Part shown: positions 1-11,073 of the stretch, one piece after another
Layout: each line of letters starts with the position of its first letter
Position numbering within the stretch: position 1 is the first letter of the stretch
Source: Ensifer adhaerens
GTDB taxonomy: Bacteria; Pseudomonadota; Alphaproteobacteria; Rhizobiales; Rhizobiaceae
NCBI RefSeq assembly: GCF_001270265.1
Contig: NZ_LGAP01000001.1
Span: 806,001 to 870,000 of the forward strand
Direction of reading: 5' to 3'
DNA length: 64,000 bases
Made by a program: the position numbers and the translations under genes
Notes under the pieces: model-generated
Seen by the model: the letters and a program-made list of their open reading frames with translations, nothing else
Told to the model about the DNA's origin: nothing
The model's database searches: none

Positions 1-20
1 TTTTCCAGTTTGTCGGCCAT
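1..20 (-). CDS. 5' end of a divergent gene cut by the window edge
   Basis: Reading the minus strand from position 20 gives ATG followed by codons for Ala-Asp-Lys-Leu-Glu before the sequence runs out. A GGAG stands eight bases upstream of the ATG, a normal spacing. The position, divergent from a LysR regulator, is the classic place for the gene that such a regulator controls. Only six codons are visible, so no function can be named. Confidence 0.35.
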
Positions 21-102
21 CACATCTGCTCCATCTGTTCTGATGGAAACACTGTCCTGCAAGTCCGGGATAAACGGAATTGCCGTTTTCTGTTTCATCG
101 CT

Positions 103-116
103 ATACTTTTATGTAT
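103..116. promoter_or_regulatory. Possible LysR operator (ATAC-N6-GTAT)
   Basis: The 14 bases form an imperfect dyad with ATAC and GTAT arms around a T-rich centre, close to the T-N11-A pattern bound by LysR-type regulators. The dyad overlaps the LysR start codon at 115, as an autoregulatory site would, and lies between the regulator and the divergent gene. Short dyads of this kind occur by chance, so this is a weak call. Confidence 0.25.
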
Positions 117-1029
117 GAGTAAGATTGAACCGAGCTGGGACTACTACCGGACTTTCCTGATGGTGCTGAAGGAAGGCTCGCTGTCGGCGGCCGCGCGCGA
201 GCTCGGACTGACGCAGCCGACCGTCGGGCGCCATGTCGATGCGATGGAGGAGATGCTCGGGTTTCCACTGTTCACACGTTCGCCGCAGGGGCTGCTGCCG
301 ACCGATGCCGCCCGGGCGCTGCAGCCCTATGCCGAAACGCTGGCAGCAACGTCAGCAGCGCTGCTTCGTGCCGCCTCCGGTCAGCAGAACACGGTGAGCG
401 GTACGGTGCGCATCAGTGCCAGCGAAGTGATCGGTATCGAGGTATTGCCGCCGATCCTCGCCGAACTGCATGCGCAATATCCGGATCTGACCATCGAGCT
501 CTCGGCTTCCGATGCGATCGAGGACATTCTGCGGCGGGAGGCGGACATTGCGGTGCGGATGGCCGTTCCCGGCCAGGATGCGCTGGTGGCGCTTCACATT
601 GGTGCGGTATCTCTCGGCTTTCACGCCCATCGCCGCTACCTTGACCGGCGCGGCATACCGGAGACGCTTGCCGATCTCAGCCGGCACAGCCTGATCGGCT
701 ACGATCGCGAGACGGCGGCAATCCGGGCAATCATCGGCCGCTCGCCGGACCTGCCGGAGGTGCGCTTTGCGTTGAAGGCAGACAGCAACCTCGCGCAGCT
801 TGCCGCCATTCGAGCCGGTTTCGGCATCGGCATCTGCCAGAACGCACTTGCTGCCCGGGATCCCGACATTCTTCCCGTGCTGGCGGACGACTTCGCAATG
901 AAGCTCGAGACTTGGCTCGTCATGCATGAAAACCTGAAGACGGCGCCGCGTTGCCGCGTGGTTTTCGACGCGCTAGCTAAGGGATTGAGGGCTTATATTC
1001 GCAAGCCTCAGGAGATGTCCGCCTCATAA
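115..1029 (+). CDS. LysR-family transcriptional regulator
   Basis: This 304-residue protein has the length and plan of a LysR-type regulator. An N-terminal winged helix-turn-helix spans about residues 8-65 (GSLSAAARELGLTQPTVGRH, then a wing with LFTRSPQGLLPT). A periplasmic-binding-protein-like effector domain covers about 90-300, with the usual VRISASEVIG opening strand. The ATG at 115 is chosen because the 35 codons upstream do not look coding and the HTH then starts at the usual distance from the N terminus. It is divergent from the gene at the left edge, which is its likely target, and convergent with gyrA. The ligand cannot be told from sequence. The family is certain; the regulon is unknown. 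Confidence 0.9.
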   Translation: MSKIEPSWDYYRTFLMVLKEGSLSAAARELGLTQPTVGRHVDAMEEMLGFPLFTRSPQGLLPTDAARALQPYAETLAATSAALLRAASGQQNTVSGTVRISASEVIGIEVLPPILAELHAQYPDLTIELSASDAIEDILRREADIAVRMAVPGQDALVALHIGAVSLGFHAHRRYLDRRGIPETLADLSRHSLIGYDRETAAIRAIIGRSPDLPEVRFALKADSNLAQLAAIRAGFGIGICQNALAARDPDILPVLADDFAMKLETWLVMHENLKTAPRCRVVFDALAKGLRAYIRKPQEMSAS

Positions 1030-1030
1030 G

Positions 1031-1056
1031 AAAAGCCCGCCATTTGGCGGGCTTTT
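1031..1056. terminator. Bidirectional intrinsic terminator
   Basis: A perfect 11-bp inverted repeat (AAAAGCCCGCC, loop ATTT, GGCGGGCTTTT) sits between the convergent LysR gene and gyrA. The arms end in A and T runs, so it can work as a Rho-independent terminator in both directions. Confidence 0.85.
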
Positions 1057-1076
1057 CAGTCGGTTGAAGCTGTCTA

Positions 1077-3854
1077 TCAGGCTTCGGCTTCAGGCGTTTC
1101 CGGTGCGCCGTTTTCCGCCGCCACCAGTTCCTCGCCCTCTTCGTCGCCTTCCGGTTCGCTGATGCGCTCGACCGAGACGACCTTTTCGTCCTTGGCCGTC
1201 GAGAAGATCGTCACGCCCTTGGTGGCGCGGCTCGCAAGCCGGACGCCATTGATCGGCACGCGGATCAGCTGACCGCCGTCGGAGACGAGCATGATCTGGT
1301 CGTTGTCTTCGATCGGGAAGGCCGCGACGAGCACGCCGATTTCAGCCGTCTTCGAGGTATCGGTGGCGCGGATGCCCTTGCCGCCGCGACCCGAAGTGCG
1401 GAAATCGTAGGACGACGAACGCTTGCCGAAGCCCTTCTCCGAAACCGTCAGCACGAACTGTTCGCGCGCCTTCAGCTCTTCGTAACGCTCGTTGCTGAGT
1501 TCGCCGCCTTCGGTGACTTCCTCGCCGACCAGAGCGATTTCTTCCTCTTCGCCGTTGGTCGTACGCCGCTCGGCGGCTGCACGCTTCAGGTAGGCCGCCC
1601 GTTCCCATGGCTCGGCGTCGACATGGCCAAGAATCGCCATCGAGATGATGCGGTCGCCATCGCCAAGGTTGATGCCGCGCACGCCGATCGAGTTGCGGCC
1701 GGCAAAGACGCGCACGTCGTCGACGGGGAAGCGGATGCACTGGCCGAGCGCCGTCGTCAGCATGACGTCGTCATGCTCGGTGCAGGTGTCGACCGAGAGA
1801 ATCTCATCGCCATCCTCCTCCAGCTTCATCGCGATCTTGCCGTTGCGGTTGACCTGGACGAAGTCGGAAAGTTTGTTGCGGCGAACCGTGCCGCGGGTCG
1901 TCGAGAACATGACGTCGAGGTTTTCCCACGTCGTTTCGTCCTCGGGCAACGGCATGATCGTCGTGATGCGTTCGCCGGGTTCCAGCGGCAGCATGTTGAT
2001 CAGCGCCTTGCCGCGCGACTGCGGCGTGCCGATCGGCAGACGCCAGACCTTCTCCTTGTAGACGATGCCGCGAGAAGAGAAGAAAAGAACCGGCGTATGG
2101 GTATTGGCAACGAATAGCCGGGTAACGAAATCCTCGTCCCTGGTCGCCATGCCGGAGCGGCCCTTGCCGCCGCGGCGCTGCGCACGATAGGTCGTCAGCG
2201 GCACGCGCTTGATGTAGCCGAGATGCGAGACGGTCACGACCATGTCTTCGCGGGCGATCAGGTCCTCGTCGTCCATATCAGGGCCGCCTTCGGCGATCTC
2301 GCTGCGACGCGGCGTGCCGAACTCCTGGCTAATGGCGGTCAGCTCGTCCTTGACGATCGTCATGATACGAAGGCGCGACGACAGAATGTCGAGGTAATCC
2401 TTGATTTCCTCGCCGATCTTGTTGAGTTCGTCGCCGATTTCGTCGCGACCGAGCGCGGTCAGGCGCTGCAGACGCAGGTCGAGAATGGCGCGCGCCTGCT
2501 CTTCCGACAGGTTGTAGGTGTTGTCTTCGTTGATCCGGTGACGCGGATCGTCGATCAGCCGGATGAGGCTGTCGACGTCATGCGCCGGCCAGCGGCGTTC
2601 CATCAACTGTTCGCGCGCGGTCTGCGGATCGGGCGCCTGCCGGATCAGCTTGATCACTTCGTCGATGTTGGCAACGGCAATGGCGAGACCGACCAGGACG
2701 TGGGCGCGGTCGCGCGCCTTGCGCAGCAGGTATTTCGTTCTCCGGCTAACGACTTCTTCGCGGAAGGCGACGAAGGCGCGCAGCATGTCGAGCAGCGTCA
2801 TCTGTTCCGGCTTGCCGCCGTTGAGCGCCACCATGTTGCAGCCGAAGGACGACTGCAGCGGCGTGTAACGGTAAAGCTGGTTCAGGATGACGTCGGCATT
2901 GGCGTCGCGCTTGAGTTCGACGACGACGCGGTAGCCCTGACGGTCCGATTCGTCGCGCAGATCCGAGATGCCTTCGATGCGCTTGTCGCGCACCAGTTCG
3001 GCCATCTTCTCGATCATCGTCGCCTTGTTCACCTGGAAGGGGATCTCGGTGATGATGATCTGCTCGCGATCGCCGCGCATCGGTTCGATATGGGCACGGC
3101 CGCGCATGATGACCGAGCCGCGGCCGGTCTCGTAGGCCGAGCGGATGCCCGAACGGCCCAAGATCAGCGCGCCGGTCGGGAAGTCCGGCCCGGGGATGAT
3201 TTCCATCAGCTCCGGCAGTTCGATCGCCGGATTGTCGATCAGCGCCATGCAGCCGTTGATGACTTCGACGAGATTGTGCGGCGGAATGTTGGTCGCCATG
3301 CCGACCGCGATGCCGCCGGCGCCGTTGACGAGCAGGTTCGGGAACTTCGCGGGCACTACCACAGGCTCGCTCAGCGTGCCGTCATAGTTGTCGCGGAAAT
3401 CGACCGTTTCCTTGTCGAGGTCGTCGAGCAGCGAGTGCGCGGCCTTCTGCAGACGGCACTCGGTGTAGCGCTCTGCCGCCGGCGGGTCGCCGTCGACGGA
3501 GCCGAAGTTGCCTTGGCCGTCGATCAGCGGCAACCGCAGCGACCAGTCCTGGGCCATGCGCGCCAGCGCGTCGTAGATCGCCGAGTTGCCGTGCGGGTGG
3601 TACTTACCCATCACGTCCCCGGTGACGCGGGCGCATTTGACGTACTTCTTGTTCCAGTCGATGCCGAGCTCGCTCATCCCGTAGAGGATGCGGCGATGAA
3701 CGGGTTTCAGACCGTCACGCACGTCTGGAAGCGCGCGGCTGACGATGACGCTCATGGCGTAATCGAGATAGGACCGCTGCATTTCCTCGATGATGGAAAT
3801 CGGCTCGATGCCTGGCGGAGTCTTTCCGCCGCCGGGAGTGCTTTGCTCAGTCAA
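1077..3854 (-). CDS. gyrA: DNA gyrase subunit A
   Basis: GyrA is the breakage-rejoining subunit of DNA gyrase; with GyrB it introduces negative supercoils. The 925-residue protein has the winged-helix/tower domain with the catalytic tyrosine at Tyr130 (AAERYTE) and the GyrA-box in the C-terminal beta-pinwheel (QRRGGKG), with a second similar motif (SGRGGKG) near residue 840. The quinolone region reads [12 protein letters not shown]: Ser91 and Asp95 match Escherichia coli Ser83 and Asp87 and are unmutated, while the residue between Gly and Ser is Asn instead of Asp. The pinwheel holds an acidic charged insertion (residues about 755-800, rich in Glu and Arg), and the C terminus is Glu-rich. The start is TTG at 3854; I found no in-frame ATG upstream. 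It is convergent with the LysR gene. Confidence 0.98.
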   Translation of the reverse strand: MTEQSTPGGGKTPPGIEPISIIEEMQRSYLDYAMSVIVSRALPDVRDGLKPVHRRILYGMSELGIDWNKKYVKCARVTGDVMGKYHPHGNSAIYDALARMAQDWSLRLPLIDGQGNFGSVDGDPPAAERYTECRLQKAAHSLLDDLDKETVDFRDNYDGTLSEPVVVPAKFPNLLVNGAGGIAVGMATNIPPHNLVEVINGCMALIDNPAIELPELMEIIPGPDFPTGALILGRSGIRSAYETGRGSVIMRGRAHIEPMRGDREQIIITEIPFQVNKATMIEKMAELVRDKRIEGISDLRDESDRQGYRVVVELKRDANADVILNQLYRYTPLQSSFGCNMVALNGGKPEQMTLLDMLRAFVAFREEVVSRRTKYLLRKARDRAHVLVGLAIAVANIDEVIKLIRQAPDPQTAREQLMERRWPAHDVDSLIRLIDDPRHRINEDNTYNLSEEQARAILDLRLQRLTALGRDEIGDELNKIGEEIKDYLDILSSRLRIMTIVKDELTAISQEFGTPRRSEIAEGGPDMDDEDLIAREDMVVTVSHLGYIKRVPLTTYRAQRRGGKGRSGMATRDEDFVTRLFVANTHTPVLFFSSRGIVYKEKVWRLPIGTPQSRGKALINMLPLEPGERITTIMPLPEDETTWENLDVMFSTTRGTVRRNKLSDFVQVNRNGKIAMKLEEDGDEILSVDTCTEHDDVMLTTALGQCIRFPVDDVRVFAGRNSIGVRGINLGDGDRIISMAILGHVDAEPWERAAYLKRAAAERRTTNGEEEEIALVGEEVTEGGELSNERYEELKAREQFVLTVSEKGFGKRSSSYDFRTSGRGGKGIRATDTSKTAEIGVLVAAFPIEDNDQIMLVSDGGQLIRVPINGVRLASRATKGVTIFSTAKDEKVVSVERISEPEGDEEGEELVAAENGAPETPEAEA

Positions 3855-4171
3855 TTGTGATCACGATCTTTGTTCAGAATCAGTCGGATATTTATAGCCG
3901 AATGCGCCTGGAAGCGCCAATTTTGGCCCGTGGTTGTGAACAGTCTTTTGCCGTCGGAGCAGGCTTTTCTAGGGCATTGCAGCGGAAATCGGAAGTGCTG
4001 GCGACAAAGTCGGCCCCCGGCCTGAACGGCTATGAGAAGGTTCCGTCACATCCTCATTAAGCTATTGCTCAAGCTTTGGCCACCGGCCCCTTCCCAAGCC
4101 CCCGATGCTTGCCTAACAATGCCCCTCTGCCACCGGGAAAACCCGGGGTAACAATCCGGAAGGGGAAACGG
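3855..4171. other. Divergent intergenic region gyrA / marC
   Basis: These 317 bases lie between the divergent gyrA and marC genes and must hold both promoters. I see a small hairpin (CCGGG-AAAA-CCCGG) near 4133-4147 just ahead of marC and no convincing open frame. Short open frames on the plus strand here lack a ribosome binding site and coding-like codon use. Confidence 0.5.
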
Positions 4172-4801
4172 ATGTTCAATGTCGACCTCCTGGTCAACGC
4201 ACTCACCACGCTGCTCGTCACGCTCGATCCGCCGGGGCTCGCTCCGATCTTTCTGAGCCTTACCGTCGGCCTCAGCCGGCAGGAGCGCTTTCAGGTGGCG
4301 ACGCGCGGCTCGCTGATCGCCTTCTTCATCCTGGCCGCCTTTGCCGTCTTCGGCAACGGTATTCTCGGTCTGCTCGGCATCTCCATCGGCGCCTTCCGCA
4401 TCGCCGGCGGCCTGCTGTTGTTCTGGATCTCCTTTGAGATGATCTTCGAGAAGCGTCAGGAACGGAAGGAAAAGACCGGCGAAAATGCCACCGTCAAGGA
4501 CCACATCCACAATATCGCCGTGTTCCCGCTGGCCCTGCCGCTGATTGCCGGACCGGGCGCGATTTCTGCGACGATCCTGCTCGCCGGCTCGTTCCCGACC
4601 GCGGTCGAGCGCACGCAGTTGCTGATCGTCATCGCGCTGTCGATGGTCAGCCTCTTCCTGGCCCTCGTGATCGCCGAACGCATCGACCGTTTTCTCGGCG
4701 TCACCGGCCGGGCGATCCTCACCCGCCTGCTCGGCGTTATCCTGGCGGCACTGGCGGTTCAGTTCGTCGTTGATGGCGTCAAATCGGCAATGGCGATCTG
4801 A
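4172..4801 (+). CDS. marC: MarC-family integral membrane protein
   Basis: A 209-residue, highly hydrophobic protein with about six membrane segments, the usual size for the MarC/UPF0056 family. Family features include the N-terminal helix carrying LVTLDPPGLAPIFL, and the motif ALPLIAGPGAISATILL near residue 125, which resembles the family's conserved P-AGPG element. The ATG at 4172 is preceded by an AAGGGG ribosome binding site; the in-frame codons upstream are not hydrophobic and are not counted. The biochemical role of MarC proteins is unsettled: the original link to multiple antibiotic resistance was withdrawn, and a transport role is inferred from topology only. The gene stands alone, followed by a 534-bp gap with a structured element. 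Confidence 0.85.
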   Translation: MFNVDLLVNALTTLLVTLDPPGLAPIFLSLTVGLSRQERFQVATRGSLIAFFILAAFAVFGNGILGLLGISIGAFRIAGGLLLFWISFEMIFEKRQERKEKTGENATVKDHIHNIAVFPLALPLIAGPGAISATILLAGSFPTAVERTQLLIVIALSMVSLFLALVIAERIDRFLGVTGRAILTRLLGVILAALAVQFVVDGVKSAMAI

Positions 4802-4808
4802 TGTCATT

Positions 4809-5182
4809 ATACCAACCTGCGCCGATATTGACCTCTTGCGCCGGAGCGATTTTGGTTTCCGGCAAGGAGAGAACCGGAAGCGGACCCAAGCGGTCCGGTG
4901 AGGATTGTCGACGCCGTCCGCAGGCCAAAAGCGCCCGGCCCTTCGGGTGGGCCGTCTGTCGGCCACCGGCAGTGTCGCAATCCTCGACCGATGCTACTGC
5001 ATAATTCCTTAAACCGGATCCGATTTAAGGATAAAATTATGCAGCAAGTTTAAAGCGTTACAGCGTCCTTTGCGCGTCAGATTTGACGCGCGGCGCTGTA
5101 AGGCATCGCTCTGCGGTATGCTCCTCGCCGGATGACCGCAGACGGTCCCACGCAATAGGTCAATATCAACGCAGGTTGGTAT
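4809..5182. repeat. Composite intergenic element with 26-bp terminal inverted repeats
   Basis: The left end (4809-4834, starting ATACCAACCTGCG) and the reverse complement of the right end (5157-5182) match at 24 of 26 positions, differing only at two adjacent central bases. The 374 bp between the outer edges hold no credible gene but several nested palindromes: a GAGGATTG pair near 4901 and 4978, a GC-rich hairpin near 4934-4955 (GGCCC-TTCGGGT-GGGCC), and the two hairpins listed separately. This plan, terminal inverted repeats around structured non-coding DNA, is that of a miniature transposable element or a mobile palindromic unit. I see no clear target-site duplication. It begins eight bases after the marC stop codon. 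Confidence 0.65.
4998..5101. repeat. Two adjacent hairpins (TGCATAATT unit and TTACAGCG unit)
   Basis: The first hairpin pairs TGCATAATT..CCTTAAA (4998-5013) with TTTAAGG...AATTATGCA (5024-5043). The second pairs TTACAGCG (5058-5065) with CGCTGTAA (5094-5101) and, inside it, GCGCGTCA (5072-5079) with TGACGCGC (5084-5091). A diverged copy of the same pair, inverted, is at about 54360-54450. From memory, units like these are scattered between genes in Sinorhizobium genomes; I could not check this. Confidence 0.7.
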
Positions 5183-5223
5183 TACGACGTTGGCTGGCCG
5201 AGGCTTTCGTTTGAACGCAAGAA

Positions 5224-5241
5224 GGGCCGGTTTCCCGGCCC
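5224..5241 (-). terminator. GC-rich hairpin downstream of ssb
   Basis: GGGCCGG, loop TTTC, CCGGCCC. It lies about 95 bases downstream of the ssb stop codon on the transcribed strand. The following tract is CTTCTTG rather than a clean U run, so it is a possible but weak intrinsic terminator. Confidence 0.45.
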
Positions 5242-5335
5242 ATCTTCAATGTCACGATATTGCCAAACGGAGCCCGACACCGTCTGAGCCTGGTCGTCAG
5301 AGGGCGACCGCAGATCGCTGTGCTTAAGCCGTGGC

Positions 5336-5881
5336 TCAGAACGGGATGTCGTCGTCCAGGTCGCGCGAGAAGTTGCCGCCGGCCTGGCTGCCCTGACCAC
5401 CCTGGCCGCCGCCGGAGCGTCCGCCACCGGAGGACTGGCGTGGCTGCTGGTCGTAGTCGTCGTAACCACCACTGCCGCCACCGAAGTCGCTCGAACCGCC
5501 GCGGCTGACGCCGGAGCCACCGCCCTCGCCGCGACCGTCAAGCATCGTCAGCGTCGAGTTGAAGCCCTGCAGCACGACTTCCGTCGAGTAACGGTCATTG
5601 CCGGTCTGGTCCTGCCATTTGCGGGTCTGCAGCGCGCCTTCGATATAGAGCTTGGCGCCCTTCTTGACGTATTGCTCGACGACCTTGCACAGGCCTTCGT
5701 TGAAGACGACGACAGTGTGCCATTCGGTCTTCTCGCGACGTTCGCCGCTGTTGCGGTCGCGCCAGGTCTCCGATGTTGCAATGCGCAGGTTGGCGATCGG
5801 CCGGCCGTCCTGCGTGCGCCGGATTTCCGGGTCTGCCCCGACGTTTCCGACCAAGATTACCTTGTTGACGCTACCAGCCAT
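5336..5881 (-). CDS. ssb: Single-stranded DNA-binding protein
   Basis: SSB coats single-stranded DNA during replication, recombination and repair. The 181-residue protein has the OB-fold over residues 1-115 ([20 protein letters not shown] at the start, [22 protein letters not shown] in the middle). A Gly/Ser/Gln-rich flexible linker follows, ending in the acidic tip DLDDDIPF that recruits partner proteins. Start ATG at 5881 is preceded by GGGAAAAG; a longer in-frame form from 5917 would add 12 residues that are not part of the fold. It is divergent from uvrA, and the shared 280-bp region carries a LexA-type box, so ssb may also respond to SOS, although the box lies closer to uvrA. Confidence 0.97.
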   Translation of the reverse strand: MAGSVNKVILVGNVGADPEIRRTQDGRPIANLRIATSETWRDRNSGERREKTEWHTVVVFNEGLCKVVEQYVKKGAKLYIEGALQTRKWQDQTGNDRYSTEVVLQGFNSTLTMLDGRGEGGGSGVSRGGSSDFGGGSGGYDDYDQQPRQSSGGGRSGGGQGGQGSQAGGNFSRDLDDDIPF

Positions 5882-6020
5882 ATTGCTTTTCCCGTGGTTT
5901 TGCCGCGCCACCGGCACGGCTTTCGAATTTCAAGAACGCGCATCTTAGCGGTCCGCCGCTGCGGATACGCCCCGCATCATACATAATCCACAACAGATTT
6001 GGTCGATCTGCGCGTTGTTT

Positions 6021-6035
6021 GTTCTTTCTTTGTTC
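6021..6035 (+). promoter_or_regulatory. LexA (SOS) box upstream of uvrA
   Basis: The sequence is a perfect GTTC-N7-GTTC direct repeat (spacer TTTCTTT), the established LexA operator of alphaproteobacteria. It is 126 bases before the uvrA start codon, in the region shared with the divergent ssb gene. uvrA is a classic SOS gene, which supports the call. Confidence 0.85.
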
Positions 6036-6161
6036 TAATATTTCACTATGATCCTGTCAACCGAATCGAAATGGCCACCAGTTTTGCCGATTGCGCCTCG
6101 ACATGGGCGTTAGCGTCATTACATAGGGGGCTTTCAACCGACATGCAAAAGCTGGCTTCCG

Positions 6162-9079
<2,918 letters not shown>

Positions 9080-9083
<4 letters not shown>

Positions 9084-9595
9084 GCGTCTCGGGCAACGGG
9101 CGGAGCAGCGCTGTCGCCGGTCTCGCGATGATGCGACCGGCGACGATGAACGACTTGCCCGCCGTGCAGGATATCACCGTTGCAGCCTACGCGCCCTACA
9201 CGGTCCTGCTCGGTGGACCGCCCTTGCCTGTAACCGAGGATTATGGGCCTCGCATCGCGCGCGAAGAGGTCTGGATCCGTGACGATGGCGACGCGGTTTC
9301 CGCGCTTGCCGTTTTCGAACGGCATACGGATCACCTTTTGATCTTCAGTATCGCGGTTGCACCCGCCTTCCAACGCCAGGGAATTGGGACCGAACTGTTG
9401 CGATTCCTTGATGCGCAGGCGGTCGAACGGGGCGTGACGGAAGTGCGGCTCTATACCAATGCGCGGATGGAGCGAAACATCGCACTTTACCGTGCCTATG
9501 GTTTTCAAGAAACGGGTCGCCGCCCGAACCCTTATCGGCCAGGGTGGACACTGGTGGATATGGCCAAGCCGGTAGGGCAGATGGCGTCCGAATAA
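9080..9595 (+). CDS. GNAT-family N-acetyltransferase
   Basis: A 171-residue protein with the GNAT fold: an N-terminal [15 protein letters not shown] strand-helix, and the acetyl-CoA loop in [20 protein letters not shown] (the Q/R-x-x-G-x-G/A motif A) near residues 93-112. A C-terminal [16 protein letters not shown] follows, typical of the substrate side. The GTG at 9080 overlaps the uvrA stop by four bases, suggesting translational coupling. An in-frame ATG pair at 9128-9133 would start right at the domain and is a fair alternative. The substrate is unknown. Because it is coupled to uvrA it may be co-induced by DNA damage, but no repair role follows from that. Confidence 0.85.
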
Positions 9596-9636
9596 ATCGA
9601 GATGCGGCTTGACTGTGCCGCCATGAGGAGGATGGG

Positions 9637-10440
9637 ATGACGAAATCCGGAAAGATCCGCGTTGGTATCGGCGGTTGGACGTTTGAGCCCTGGGAAGGAA
9701 CGTTTTATCCCGACAGTCTGTCGAAGAAGCGCCAGCTTGAATTTGCTGGCAAGGAATTGCGGGCGATCGAGGTCAACGGCACCTATTATTCGTCGCAGAA
9801 GCCGGAGACCTTCGCGAAATGGGGCTCCGAGGTGCCGGAGGATTTCATCTTCTCGCTGAAGGCCAGCCGCTTCGTCACCAACCGCAAGGTTCTGGCCGAA
9901 GCCGGTGAATCCATGCAGAGATTCCTGACGCAGGGGCTGACGGAACTCGGACCCCATCTCGGGCCGATCCTGTGGCAGTTCGCGCCGACGAAGAAGTTCG
10001 AGCCGGAGGATTTCGAAGGCTTCCTCAAACTACTACCGGAGAAGCAGGACGGCCTGCCGCTGCGCCACGTCGTCGAGGTGCGCAATCCGACGTTTCAGGT
10101 ACCCGAGTTCGTCGACCTGCTAGAGAAATACAAGGCGGCCGTCGTTCTGGCAGAACATGCGGACTATCCGATGATCGCCGATGTCACCGCCGATTTCGTC
10201 TATCTGCGCCTGCAGAAGGGCAGCGACGACATCAAGACCTGCTATGCCGCCGACCAGCTCGATCTCTGGGCGGATCGCGCCAAGACCTTTGCTGCCGGCG
10301 GAGAGCCGGGTGATCTCACCAGGAGCGCCCCCGATCGCAAGGCCAAGAAGGAGCCGCGCGACGTCTTTGCCTTCTTCATCACTGAGGGCAAGGTGAATGC
10401 GCCCAACGGTGCACGCGAGCTGCAAAAGCGCGTCAACTGA
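9637..10440 (+). CDS. DUF72 (YecE-like) protein
   Basis: A 267-residue member of the DUF72 family, a TIM-barrel fold of unknown biochemical role. Family landmarks are the N-terminal VGIGGWTFEPWEGTFYP with its conserved G-W pair, then EVNGTYYSSQKPETFAKW (the E-x-N-x-T/S-F/Y-Y region). FIFSLKASRFVTNRK, the internal LGPILWQFAPTKKF and the late FVYLRLQ strand follow. The start ATG at 9637 follows GAGGAGG at a good distance. It stands 41 bases after the acetyltransferase and is followed by a likely terminator. DUF72 proteins have been linked to Fe-S or nucleotide metabolism only by gene context, so no function is assigned. Confidence 0.9.
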   Translation: MTKSGKIRVGIGGWTFEPWEGTFYPDSLSKKRQLEFAGKELRAIEVNGTYYSSQKPETFAKWGSEVPEDFIFSLKASRFVTNRKVLAEAGESMQRFLTQGLTELGPHLGPILWQFAPTKKFEPEDFEGFLKLLPEKQDGLPLRHVVEVRNPTFQVPEFVDLLEKYKAAVVLAEHADYPMIADVTADFVYLRLQKGSDDIKTCYAADQLDLWADRAKTFAAGGEPGDLTRSAPDRKAKKEPRDVFAFFITEGKVNAPNGARELQKRVN

Positions 10441-10451
10441 CGGTAACGCGA

Positions 10452-10481
10452 GGCGCGGGAGACCCACCCGCGCCATCTTTT
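10452..10481 (+). terminator. Likely intrinsic terminator after the DUF72 gene
   Basis: An 8-bp GC stem (GGCGCGGG, loop AGACCCA, CCCGCGCC) is followed by ATCTTTT. It starts 11 bases after the DUF72 stop codon. Confidence 0.7.
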
Positions 10482-10695
10482 GTATGGTTGTCTGGGGCGG
10501 CTTCAGGAACCTTGAAACGAATCAGGTTGGCTGCCGCCCACATCGGTCGCCGCGGCGCAATCGCGGTTGCCCCTGGGGATTGCATTTATGTGCTTTTTTA
10601 CCCTTCAAAAATTTGATTTTTTGCCTGCCGCTGCGGCAGTGTCACAGACAACCTGCGGAAGTACCTGATTTTCAAGGCATTGGCCACTTTCCCCG

Positions 10696-10728
10696 TTTTC
10701 CACAGTCTATCCACACAACATCTAGCGC
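10696..10728 (+). promoter_or_regulatory. Two DnaA-box-like sites and a weak NrdR-like dyad upstream of nrdJ
   Basis: TTTTCCACA (10696-10704) and CTATCCACA (10707-10715) each differ by one base from the DnaA box TTATCCACA and lie 11 bp apart. They overlap a degenerate NrdR-like dyad at 10713-10728. DnaA is known to affect nrd promoters in Escherichia coli, so a role is conceivable. The sites are more than 400 bp from the nrdJ start codon, so the call is tentative. The rest of 10441-10958 shows no credible gene. Confidence 0.35.
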
Positions 10729-10958
10729 TCAAACTTCCGTCACAAACCACCCCTTGACGCCCTGGGACGATTCACGGTTAATGGATTTTACGTTGCGACG
10801 GCGGCGGACCGGATTGTTTTGAGCCCGGTTCATTTCACGAAATCGTCGGTTCTGGCAGGCGGCAAATGCGGGTTCCCCCGCTTGAGCCGCAGTGAGAAAT
10901 TCTGTGCGCATTTTCGGGCCCGCTTGAGCAACTTTTGGCTGGCATAAAGAAGTTGTTA

Positions 10959-11006
10959 ATACTATATTTAGTGTTTGCAGCCAGCCTACCTCACAAGATA
11001 CAGGGT
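10959..11006 (+). promoter_or_regulatory. Tandem NrdR boxes controlling nrdJ
   Basis: Two 16-bp sites match the NrdR consensus acaCwAtATaTwGtgt: 10959-10974 (ATACTATATTTAGTGT, about 14 of 16) and 10991-11006 (TCACAAGATACAGGGT, about 12 of 16). They start exactly 32 bp apart, the three-helical-turn spacing known for paired NrdR boxes. They lie 120-170 bp before the nrdJ start, where the promoter should be. NrdR is the ATP/dATP-sensing repressor of ribonucleotide reductase genes, so the location fits. Confidence 0.75.
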
Positions 11007-11046
11007 CACCCAGATATGGGTTTCCTTTCAAGGACGGAAGCTGAGA

Positions 11047-11073
11047 CTGGCTGCGGAATGCCTCCGCGGCCAG
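11047..11073 (+). promoter_or_regulatory. Stem-loop in the nrdJ leader
   Basis: CTGGCTGCGGA (11047-11057) pairs with TCCGCGGCCAG (11063-11073) over 11 bp including one G-U pair, loop ATGCC. A second short hairpin (TGCGCC...GGCGCA) follows around 11090-11110. The leader from the NrdR boxes to the ATG is about 120 nt. I looked for the B12 box and other cobalamin riboswitch landmarks and did not find them. Confidence 0.4.

Noticed and set aside
2223-3860. A 545-codon plus-strand frame opposite gyrA.
   Set aside because: Antisense shadow of gyrA; the residues are dominated by Asp/Val/Arg as expected for the reverse complement of a GC-rich gene.
4801-5004. A 67-codon frame starting at the marC stop codon (ATGA overlap).
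   Set aside because: It runs through the inverted-repeat element and its hairpins, and has no coding-like composition; the overlap is accidental.
10397-10822. A 141-codon plus-strand frame beginning inside the DUF72 gene and running into the nrdJ upstream region.
   Set aside because: It passes through the terminator and the DnaA-like sites, has low third-position GC bias and no ribosome binding site.
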